A stretch of 13,718 nt of DNA, from the NCBI GenBank assembly GCA_900617975.1, contig UZAE01014534.1, forward strand, positions 1 through 13,718, written 5' to 3'. The number at the start of each line of letters is the position of its first letter. The stretch's first letter is position 1. The position numbers and the translations under genes were made by a program. The DNA is from Rodentolepis nana (taxonomy: Eukaryota; Platyhelminthes; Cestoda; Cyclophyllidea; Hymenolepididae). The notes beneath the pieces were generated by a model. The model saw only the letters and a program-made list of their open reading frames with translations. It was not told where the DNA came from and did not search any database. Positions 8,901-13,718 of this stretch are shown one piece after another.

Positions 8901-10653
8901 CTATCGTTTGTTAATCACCAATCGCGATACACACATCGTCCCCCCCCCCATTTTCTCATTGGCTTAGCCTCAACAAGCGGGATTCATTACACCATCTAGG
9001 AAAAGTGCAGGCGCCTAACTATCTCATTGAAAAGAGGAGCAGCATTTCTGCCTCAAACACCTATTACCATAATTAATACAATGATGACCACTAGGTATGA
9101 TTAAATAAACGATTGACTTACATCCGCTTCTGCAAGAGTGGTGACGGTATTATCTGGACTTTGTGAAATTCGAGGTCGAACTACAGCTGGAATAGTCATT
9201 TCAAATTTGCAGTGATCTTCTGAGATCTCCTCAGTAAATTCCTGTGGTAAGCAAAAAAAGGCGGACATGTGGTTGGATAGACGACTGACACACAAGGCAG
9301 AGGCAATCAAGCAAGATGATCAAGTTTACCCAGTTAGTTGACAGGAACATTTTCAAGTCAAGTGGATCACCACATAGTTCACCCTCGATACGTGTCAGAG
9401 AGTGGCAGGTTGCCATTGTCTCTAATAAGGGCCCATTGGGGAGTTCACTGGGTTGTTTCACCGGAGGGTTGTAGCAACCATTTCCATTGGGAACTACTCC
9501 CCAAAGGTCCAGACCGTCTTCTGTGATAGTACCCGTCTAGAAAAGTCAAGTAGAATGTCCAGAATCGAAGCTGCACTTTTCTTCTCGCGGTGGTTTAAGA
9601 ATCGAAAGAATACGCACCTTATCGAAACAGGCGACGTTGATAACACCGCAGACATTTATTACACTCGGATTGATACAAAAGATGTTCTTCTGCTTGAGGC
9701 GACGCTGAGCGAATGCCATGCCGACTGTCATCGCCATGGGCAAGGCTGGCGGTACAGCTATAGTGATCATATCCAGGGCTTTCTTTAATATCTCTGTTGC
9801 GGTGAGTCCATTTCTTAACTAGAAAAAGGTGATTTAAAAGAAATTTTTTAAACCTTGTTATAAACAGATAGTATTCCACCAACAAATCATCCTTCCGTGG
9901 GGGGGGGGGGGGGTTCTCAGACAAACTCCACGCATTTGGGTCAAAAACTCACTGGTATATACCTAATTTTGATTTCTAACGGGAATTTGAGAACAAACTA
10001 TTAGGTGTAAAGATGTTAATTATATTCGAGTGCTCATAGATAAACAGCAGTGCGTTTTCGCAATTGACCCAGTCACTGTTCCACGAATGTAATGAACAAA
10101 GAGCACTTTAAGTGAAACATATTAGAAAGGCGGGGAAAACCCTTAATGAGGCAGCGAGAGTCTCACAAATAACCCAACCCTTACTGACTTATAATGCCAG
10201 AGCCACATAATTTATGACACAGCAGATTTATTCTATCAAAAAGAGCTCTTTTTCACCTTGTCAACGTTGTTGGGATTAGCATTTTGTTCAACAATCCCTT
10301 TCAAATAAATGGTGTAAATAGTGTCGAAAGGTTAAACACAAACACACTTCTCCCAGTAATTGGTTCCAAAAGGGTACTTTAGTTTGTACTGCAACTCGAT
10401 ATTAGTATTCCACCGTGGCGATGATTACAGTATAGAAGGTGGAAACATAACCGAATTAGGACAGTGTGATTGCCCTTTGAGTCACATCATCAACTGGAAA
10501 TGACGTAATAAGGAAATTGTGTCACCTATTTGATTCTCTACCCAAACTTCCAATAATGCAGATGGCAATCAAGGTGCAACAGCCAAGGATCCAGCGAAAA
10601 AGGGCCTGAAGCATGCTCTCACGAAATGGCAATTGACAAAGCAAAAGGGTAAT
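2647..10653 (-). CDS. ATP13A: P5B-type P-type ATPase (ATP13A2/3-like), 14 exons, 5'-incomplete
   Basis: The spliced exons give about 1045 residues of a P5B ATPase. Family members in animals are late endosomal/lysosomal membrane pumps that move polyamines. In order I see M3 (~19-37), M4 with PPALP (74-78), the phosphorylation motif DKTGT (D117), the N domain with FPFSS (239-243) and KGSPE (265-269), VMVTGDN (TGD 359-361), [11 protein letters not shown] (from 583), then helices M5-M10. A tail of about 210 residues follows M10, far longer than in human paralogues. All 13 introns keep phase and no internal stop or frameshift occurs, so this part looks functional. PPALP before the phosphorylation site marks P5B rather than P5A (seen); substrate is inferred from family. 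M1, M2 and the A domain with TGES are not found, so the start is not annotated. Exons are listed separately; the first two are least certain. It could equally be called ATP13A2 or ATP13A3. Confidence 0.93.
2932..2999 (-). other. 68-nt last intron of the ATPase gene, possible retained intron
   Basis: Starts GTAAGT and ends with a T-rich tract and TAG. If spliced, a 94-residue tail is added in phase 0. If retained, translation ends after five residues at TGA (2982-2984). Both products are possible from the sequence. Confidence 0.7.
3000..3440 (-). CDS. ATP13A: ATP13A exon with M10 and first part of the cytosolic tail
   Basis: One hundred and forty-seven codons, phase 0 to 0. It has [20 protein letters not shown] (M10), then [20 protein letters not shown] and [12 protein letters not shown]; 'L----WPP' is the usual near-terminal block of the family. 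The protein continues with an acidic, serine-rich stretch (SCSCSSDDE). A strong donor (CAT, then GTAAGT) ends the exon. If not used, the frame reads five more residues (VSRVN) to a TGA at 2982-2984. Confidence 0.9.
3894..3982 (-). CDS. ATP13A: ATP13A exon with M9
   Basis: Two bases plus 29 codons: [20 protein letters not shown] then GQSLLDFFG. The first split codon makes Tyr, so the join reads YTNYLFTG. The acceptor is CTCTTTAG and the donor is GTTAGT, a weaker site. Phase fits on both sides and hydropathy fits M9. Confidence 0.88.
4055..4088. repeat. (TG)n microsatellite
   Basis: About nine TG units following TGTGCACT, in the 153-nt intron between the M8 and M9 exons of the ATPase gene. Confidence 0.85.
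4136..4257 (-). CDS. ATP13A: ATP13A exon with M8
   Basis: Forty whole codons flanked by split ones: [40 protein letters not shown]. The family pattern 'YENT-VF--SSFQYLI-A---SKG-PFR---Y-N' is clear. The acceptor is CTCTTTCAG and the donor GTAAGT. The acidic luminal loop of mammalian homologues between M7 and M8 is much shorter here. Confidence 0.95.
4296..4306. repeat. Poly-C run (11)
   Basis: Homopolymer in the 99-nt intron between the M7 and M8 exons. Confidence 0.95.
4340..4356. repeat. (CA/TG)n run forming the start of an ATP13A intron
   Basis: ACACACACACACACC on the plus strand. On the minus strand its GTGTGTGTG is the 5' splice site after the M7 exon. Confidence 0.75.
4357..4507 (-). 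CDS. ATP13A: ATP13A exon with M7
   Basis: Begins with TC (completing a Phe codon) and reads [20 protein letters not shown], then the M7 helix ([20 protein letters not shown]) and YINSQP. The 'RPP..L.S' and 'QPW' landmarks match the family. The acceptor is TTATTCTAG. The donor falls inside a GTGTGTGTG repeat; cutting after CCATG leaves TG, which the next exon completes to TGG (W), giving the family QPW. Confidence 0.92.
4850..5393 (+). mobile_element. Decayed LINE (non-LTR retrotransposon), 3' part
   Basis: A truncated element in antisense orientation within the 1311-nt ATP13A intron. Coding remnants start around [13 protein letters not shown], shift by one frame near 4885, then run to about 5340. 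The 3' end AAGGGCTAATGATAAATATC, CCTGCCATTTGAAATAA matches the SINE-like family's 3' end. A run of 11 C (5312-5322) interrupts the region between coding end and tail. Reverse transcriptase and endonuclease are missing, so it is dead. The left boundary is approximate. Confidence 0.8.
4888..5340 (+). pseudogene. LINE ORF2 C-terminal fragment with CCHC motif
   Basis: The open frame begins after a TGA near 4885 and carries [20 protein letters not shown], then CPLC...THLIQC (CX2C-X9-HX3-C) and [11 protein letters not shown]. The pattern 'RL-TGHD-L--HLHRLG----CPLC------HL--CPAL' is the C-terminal region found after the reverse transcriptase in many animal LINE proteins. No catalytic RT domain is present. 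There is no proper start, and a frame break lies just upstream, so this is a fragment. The last residues run through the poly-C tract and are unreliable. Confidence 0.8.
5394..5818. other. Intron remainder right of the LINE
   Basis: Within the 1311-nt ATPase intron. I see no coding segment or recognised repeat here. Confidence 0.6.
5819..5891 (-). CDS. ATP13A: ATP13A exon with M6
   Basis: Twenty-four codons plus one base: [20 protein letters not shown]. The family has 'NLGDxQFLxIDL' at the same place, directly after M5. The acceptor is TTCTTTCAG and the donor GTGAGT. It ends in phase 1, completed by TC from the next exon. Too short to be found by ORF length alone. Confidence 0.9.
5974..6303 (-). 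CDS. ATP13A: ATP13A P-domain hinge exon with [11 protein letters not shown] and M5
   Basis: One hundred and ten codons, phase 0 to 0: [59 protein letters not shown], and the M5 helix [24 protein letters not shown] is the Mg-coordinating hinge motif of P-type ATPases, and the CGALK continuation is P5-typical. The acceptor is TTTGTTCAG and the donor GTATGT. Confidence 0.96.
6722..7530 (-). CDS. ATP13A: ATP13A large exon: end of N domain, VMVTGDN, charged insertion
   Basis: This 809-nt exon completes the split Leu codon and runs 269 further codons to a phase 0 donor (AAG, then GTAAGC). It includes [46 protein letters not shown] (P-domain TGD motif) and [14 protein letters not shown] before the exon end. 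Between the last two blocks is a hydrophilic stretch of more than 100 residues, including a basic patch (FLKRRRN) and [10 protein letters not shown]. Human paralogues have a much shorter link there. Confidence 0.95.
7607..7763 (-). CDS. ATP13A: ATP13A N-domain exon with FPFSS and KGSPE
   Basis: Fifty-two codons plus one base. It reads [20 protein letters not shown], then [25 protein letters not shown] and KGSPE are the nucleotide-binding motifs of the P5B N domain. The donor is GTAAGT. The acceptor TCTTAAAG lies only about 17 nt from the target-site duplication of SINE copy C, which inserted in the upstream intron. Confidence 0.94.
7791..8124 (-). repeat. SINE-like retroposon, copy C, in ATP13A intron
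   Basis: Full-length, in the same sense as the host gene, with an (AAAT)n tail pointing at the next exon. The 10-bp duplication GGAAATTATT is at 7781-7790 and 8125-8134. It lies in the 1358-nt intron before the KGSPE exon; the near end is about 17 nt from the acceptor. Confidence 0.9.
8135..9121. other. Intron remainder upstream of SINE copy C
   Basis: Holds a poly-C run and an isolated 86-codon plus-strand frame (8191-8451) that starts right after a stop and has no motif I know. No other structure seen. Confidence 0.55.
8940..8949. repeat. Poly-C run (10)
   Basis: Homopolymer in the large intron upstream of copy C. Confidence 0.95.
9122..9241 (-). CDS. ATP13A: ATP13A N-domain exon, variable segment
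   Basis: Forty codons, phase 0 to 0, beginning EFTEEIS and ending TLAEAD. The middle AVVRPRISQ matches the family's 'VVRPP' region that follows the DLKMF block. The acceptor is ACCACAG and the donor GTAAGT. The preceding intron is 88 nt; the following one is 1358 nt and carries SINE copy C. Confidence 0.88.
9330..9536 (-). CDS. ATP13A: ATP13A exon, [12 protein letters not shown] and start of N domain
   Basis: Sixty-nine codons, phase 0 to 0. It opens [14 protein letters not shown], completing DKTGT, and contains [19 protein letters not shown] and LKMF, signatures of the P5B P-to-N domain connection. The acceptor is CTTTTCTAG; the donor is TGG followed by GTAAAC. The upstream intron is 81 nt. 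Confidence 0.94.
9618..9818 (-). CDS. ATP13A: ATP13A exon with M4, PPALP and first half of the phosphorylation motif
   Basis: Sixty-seven codons, phase 0 to 0. It reads [10 protein letters not shown], then [20 protein letters not shown] (M4), [19 protein letters not shown], and ends ...ACFDK. The order PPALP, AQRRL, IFCI-P, N-CG, CFDK is the standard P5B sequence leading into the catalytic aspartate. The acceptor is TTTTTCTAG and the donor GTGCGT. The exon stops exactly between K and T of DKTGT. Confidence 0.93.
9899..9913. repeat. Poly-G run (15)
   Basis: Homopolymer in the 438-nt intron before the PPALP exon (poly-C in the gene's sense). Confidence 0.95.
10257..10297 (-). CDS. ATP13A: ATP13A 41-nt small exon, M3-M4 luminal loop (putative)
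   Basis: Acceptor is ...TTTGAAAG with GG ATT next; the donor is AAG followed by GTGAAA. The exon gives [14 protein letters not shown] once the split glycine codon is joined. Phase matches both neighbours, and its end meets the strongly supported PPALP exon in phase 0. The loop between M3 and M4 is variable in the family, so homology cannot confirm it. The same frame upstream spells TIYTI, which resembles the family's M3 end, but no AG acceptor would include it. Confidence 0.45.
10542..10653 (-). CDS. ATP13A: ATP13A exon with putative M3 helix (first recognised exon)
   Basis: Frame reads 37 codons plus one base. It contains PFRESM followed by a long hydrophobic stretch ([20 protein letters not shown]), placed where the P5B M3 helix begins (family members have F-Y-K/R-x-S/A before M3). 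I chose an acceptor after CCAG at 10654. Other AG dinucleotides nearby (after CGTGAG or CGTGAGAG) would shorten the exon. The donor is GTAGAG and leaves phase 1, which fits the next exon. Similarity to known P5B proteins is weak here, so this is a prediction from position, phase and hydropathy. Confidence 0.5.
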
Positions 10654-10725
10654 CTGGCTATAAGTAATTCATGCTTAATATAGACAGTTTCATAGCAGTC
10701 ATTCGGGTTTTAGCTCTATGAAATA

Positions 10726-11030
10726 GGATTTATTAATTTCAAATGGCAGGCGTTTTGAAAGTTATCATTAGCCCTTTAGCTGACTTCGGGGCTTCATAGA
10801 GAGGAGGAGGAGGAACATCAAAGTGAAAGCAAATCGAGAGGGGGATAGAATAATGATTGACAGATGTAAAAGAGACAAACTAACAGAAAGGCATAGGAAA
10901 GGTAAGATGAGTATTGTGGAAGGGATCGAATATGACAAACAGTCGGATCATACTAGTTTGAATTCAGAAGTCAACTGCCAGTTAATAGACTCTTTTGCCG
11001 AAAAAGTATACGTTGCCCAGGGTGCCCCAC
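10726..11030 (-). repeat. SINE-like retroposon, copy D, 5'-truncated head
   Basis: Shares the family body and 3' end, but stops at GTGGGGCACCCTGGGCAACG, lacking about the first 30 nt of the head. It is flanked by a perfect 13-bp duplication GCTCTATGAAATA (10713-10725 and 11031-11043). Truncation at the 5' side with an intact duplication is typical of target-primed reverse transcription. Open frames across it are fortuitous. Confidence 0.88.
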
Positions 11031-11133
11031 GCTCTATGAAATATAAGGCTAAGACGTTTGCATACTGGCCTGGAATGGTTAATGACACCTAAATGTTGCC
11101 CGAAAATGCTTTTAATGCTACCTCCGACCCCTA

Positions 11134-11139
11134 CCCCCN

Positions 11140-11178
<39 letters not shown>
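11134..11178. repeat. Poly-C run of about 45 with one undetermined base
   Basis: Longest homopolymer of the window; an N stands at 11139. True length is probably uncertain, as sequencing through such runs is unreliable. Any glycine-rich open frame on the minus strand here is an artefact of the run. Confidence 0.95.
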
Positions 11179-11588
11179 ACCAAGTAGCTAACCCCTGACT
11201 TAAAACCACAGGTTCATGATCACGTATACACATGAATGTTACTGGACCTGCCAACGGTCCTTCGGATCTTGTCCTTTCAGTTTCCCACCTAGAGTGACCC
11301 AAGGCTATTCCATCAAGGGCCTTCACAACTACCCCTCCCCACCTTGGCCGTTAATCTAATTAACCCATAAACTACCAGAAAAAATTGCAATCGATAGCAG
11401 AAACCAATTCCCTTCGGCCCTCTTTCAAGACTTTTGTCGGATTCATAATGCTACAACTGTCTAATCACAGCTATAACATTTTCAATCAAACTCTCAAGGA
11501 GAGCGAATCGTTAACACTCTGGAACGAGCACTACAGAAGTCTCACGAGAGGGGGTGGGGGGGGGGGGTTGGGGTACAACAGAAAAGAT
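11179..11588. other. Unassigned, comparatively GC-rich segment
   Basis: From 11180 to about 11345 the composition is richer in G and C than the surroundings, and it reads like part of an interspersed repeat (for example AACGGTCCTTCGGATCTTGT, CACCTAGAGTGACCCAAGGC). No second copy in the window, so I cannot name it. The rest has no supported gene. Confidence 0.4.
11550..11567. repeat. Poly-G run (5 plus 12, one T between)
   Basis: Homopolymer about 20 bp left of the unassigned membrane-type segment. Confidence 0.95.
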
Positions 11589-11818
11589 TCACAAGATATT
11601 CCATTTAGTGCAATGAGCGGCGGTCCAAAATACTCTAATCCCAAGGGATTCAATCTTCACTGGTTCATCATTAGGACCTAAGAAGACTTTCACAACCAAC
11701 ACATCAATTAGCATTAGAGGGAAGCAGCCGAATAGAAAGTACCAGCGCAGATCATAATACGTGAAGTGGTTGTTGGATGCACCATCCAAATCATCCTCCG
11801 TCTTCGAGGCACGCCAAA
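11589..11818 (-). CDS. Unassigned membrane-type open segment, candidate exon
   Basis: An open frame runs from a possible acceptor (CCGATGAG) at 11819 to TGA at 11589. It reads WRASKTEDDLDGASNNHFTY, then YDLRWYFLFGCFPLMLIDVL and VVKVFLGPNDEPVKIESLG. It has a polar acidic segment, one strong hydrophobic helix and another polar segment, which looks like real protein. It lies on the ATPase strand upstream of the M3 exon. It may be an N-terminal or M3-like exon of that gene, or belong to something else. I cannot match it to a P5B motif, and the donor is unresolved (candidates GTCCTA or GTATTT). Confidence 0.35.
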
Positions 11819-12570
11819 CTCATCGGAACCGGAAACGCGTTATTCGGTTATCCTCTTAATTTTTGTTGACCTACTATCGTTTGAAACTACCGAAACCCCG
11901 AAAATTGAATAGTAGAATTAGCAAAAAATTTCGTTCCGAACGTTCCTGAAAACTCCCCAAAAATTGAAAAAGTACGATGGAAAACTTTTCGCGGAGGTTC
12001 CGTATAAAATGGAGTAATTATATTGAAAGAAATGAAGTAACGATTTTATACTTTTATCAATTTTTTTCACTAACTCCATAATTTTGACATTAAGAAGAAG
12101 AAAATGGAGTTTGATTAAAAACTGCATGAATACTAATCAAATCGAAATTTAATGACTACTCAGAGGTCAATCAAGTTGGGACAAGAAATACATGTAAACT
12201 TCCTTTACGAGTAAAAGGACATTTAAAAGTCCTCATTAGGTTGAGGTAACCCGCGGATGTGTATTAATCTTCGAGCCAGCAGTTGACTTATTGAAATTGA
12301 GGGGAGCATGACACAAGTGGATATAGAAGCAAGTTCAGTTGCTAATACGAAATTTTAATTGAAGATGACTACTCTAATCATTCACACCTCAAGTGTCTGG
12401 ATCGGGATGGATCAGCATAGTTTTTAAACTGCAACTGGAACCAGCGACACGTGTGGGGTAATAGCTAGAACAAAGGACAGCTTAAGGTAAATATTAACAT
12501 AAACATTTCCTTGCGGTACTTTTAATTTCTGGCTTAGTAGTTTGGGGGAACTATTCGGACAGTGAGATCA
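11819..12570. other. AT-rich stretch without recognised gene
   Basis: No exon with P5B A-domain motifs (TGES, or DLVPGD-like) and no RNA gene found on either strand. Confidence 0.5.
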
Positions 12571-12853
12571 GGGGTGCGCGTTCGATTTACCTCCACGTGG
12601 TGCATCCTGGGCAACTTTTACTCTTACGGCAAAAAAGGCATACTCCACTTCTCCACTGTACTCACCTCACCCTTTTCTCTACCTGTGTCTATCTGTCTCA
12701 TACATCTGTGAATCACTCTTACGTTCCTTCCCCCCCCCCCCCCCCCCCACCCACATCGACTGTTTGTGACTTGATATTCCTCCCCTCTGCGAAGCCCGAA
12801 GCCAACTAAAGGGCCGATGGTGACCATAAAGCCTGTCAGTTAAAAATAAATAT
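12571..12853 (+). repeat. SINE-like retroposon, copy E, with internal poly-C expansion
   Basis: The only plus-sense copy. The head GGGGTGCGCGTTCGATTTAC and CTCCACGTGGTGCATCCTGG lead through the pyrimidine-rich body to CTAAAGGGCCGATGGTGACC, AAGCCTGTCAGTTAAAAATA. A run of 19 C (12730-12748) replaces the short C-rich patch of the other copies. It is diverged and has no clear duplication. Confidence 0.85.
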
Positions 12854-13710
12854 TATGATCTATTTAGAGGCCAGGTGACAATGCTTTGAGCAGTAGATGG
12901 CAGTCAAAATTGTGAAATATTCCACACTTGCATTATAATTTCTGGTGGTGATAAACACGAGCAAAATTAGGCATAAAGACAACTGAATTTGGCACTATCG
13001 CTTTTAGAGAGGCCCCCGCGTACAAATAGATTGAAATGAAAACTTGCACAAATGACGGTCAGTAGTAGAAAACTCTAATTTAGGGTTCACACGCACACAC
13101 GCACAAAAACACCCACAGGATTTCTTAGTTAATAATACCGAGTGTGGCCAAATGTCAGCATAGTATGGTAAATTAATATTATTTTTTTACTTAAGATTAA
13201 CAAATACAAAACATAACAAATAACAGCTCTGATCTTTCAATATTCCCCGGCATGGGTTTCCACGAACTTCGATACTCAACTCACCGCGTTTAAACGCGTT
13301 TCTTTCGTCTTGGCCACACTCACAAAAATGAAGACAAAGGCGTGGGTGTGGACCTACTACAGACATATGGGATTAGCCTCAAGCAAAAGGCGTCAAAATC
13401 TCTTATTCTCAATGAAGATCCTATATCAGCAACCACAGGAAAAGGTGTATTTAAGAAGTACCCTTTTTCTTTGGCTGCCTGTCGATTTTACTCATAGAAG
13501 AGCGAGTAATTGGGTATCTCTTACCCATTGAAGCGATATCCCTTGCAATTATTATATCAATCCTAGTGTCTCTTCAGGGTATAAATCTTGGAATATCACC
13601 CTTTCGGAAAACATCAGAGGGTATGAATCTATTACTACAATAATTACAATCATTTACACAAACATTGACCGGTCACAGTTCTATCGGACTCAAACAGAGT
13701 CAACTTTACT
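12854..13710. other. Right-hand stretch, no convincing gene
   Basis: A CA-rich patch (about 13090-13120), a 14-bp perfect palindrome (13285-13298), and a plus-strand open frame without ATG (13294-13497: for instance NEDKGVGVDLLQTYGISLKQ and GKGVFKKYPFSLAACRFYS). The latter has a protein-like composition but no known family and could be an exon or chance. No ATPase A-domain exon is seen. Confidence 0.4.
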
Positions 13711-13718
13711 CCCCCCCC
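13711..13718. repeat. Poly-C at the window edge
   Basis: At least eight C; it may continue beyond the window. Confidence 0.8.

Noticed and set aside
10823..11092. 89-codon plus-strand frame
   Set aside because: It runs antisense through SINE copy D and out into the flank; a by-product of the repeat.
10982..11326. 114-codon minus-strand frame with a long glycine run
   Set aside because: The glycines come from the poly-C tract with an undetermined base; the frame is not a gene.
12575..12600. B-box-like GCGTTCGATTTAC suggesting a tRNA-derived SINE head
   Set aside because: Other copies read GTGCGATAGACTTAC at this place, it is too near the 5' end for a B box, and no A box precedes it.
54..12853. 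Regularly repeated ~300-bp units as a possible array or CRISPR-like structure
   Set aside because: Copies are dispersed, in both orientations, with target-site duplications and A-rich tails: retroposons in a eukaryotic genome.
13310..13531. 73-codon plus-strand ATG frame
   Set aside because: It overlaps another, more protein-like frame (13294-13497); neither has a recognised family, so no gene is called.

Overview
The window is intron-rich, AT-rich eukaryotic (animal) DNA. Introns follow GT-AG rules, two retroposon families are present, and there are eight long poly-C/poly-G runs. The look of the repeats and the gene structure fits a flatworm, perhaps a diphyllobothriid-type tapeworm. That taxonomic guess is an inference with low to moderate confidence, because no diagnostic marker gene is present.

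The one gene I can reconstruct lies on the minus strand from about 10.65 kb down to 2.65 kb. It encodes a P5B-type P-type ATPase (ATP13A2/ATP13A3-like; in mammals these are late endosomal/lysosomal polyamine transporters). Fourteen exons join in phase across thirteen GT-AG introns into about 1045 codons ending in a stop. They cover transmembrane helix M3, M4 with PPALP, the DKTGT phosphorylation motif, the N domain with [24 protein letters not shown]5 to M10 and an unusually long hydrophilic C-terminal tail. The first two exons (M3 region) are less certain. The start codon, M1-M2 and the actuator (TGES) domain are not seen. They probably lie beyond the right edge or in sequence lost around the poly-C runs. 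One unassigned membrane-type open segment sits at 11.6-11.8 kb.

Between and around the exons are five copies of a roughly 290-335 bp SINE-like element (four in minus sense, one in plus sense), three of them with clear target-site duplications. In the large intron at 4.5-5.8 kb there is a decayed LINE carrying the C-terminal part of its ORF2, with a CCHC motif. The last ~50 bp of this LINE match the 3' end of the SINE-like copies, so it looks like the partner whose machinery mobilised them.

Layout: 1-400 SINE copy A; 400-1048 AT-rich, no gene; 1049-1367 copy B; 1368-2450 AT-rich, no gene; 2450-2646 likely 3' UTR of the ATPase; 2647-10653 ATPase gene, with the LINE in one intron and copy C in another; 10713-11043 copy D with its target-site duplication; 11134-11178 long poly-C; 11.2-12.57 kb mostly unassigned; 12571-12853 copy E; 12.85-13.7 kb no convincing gene.
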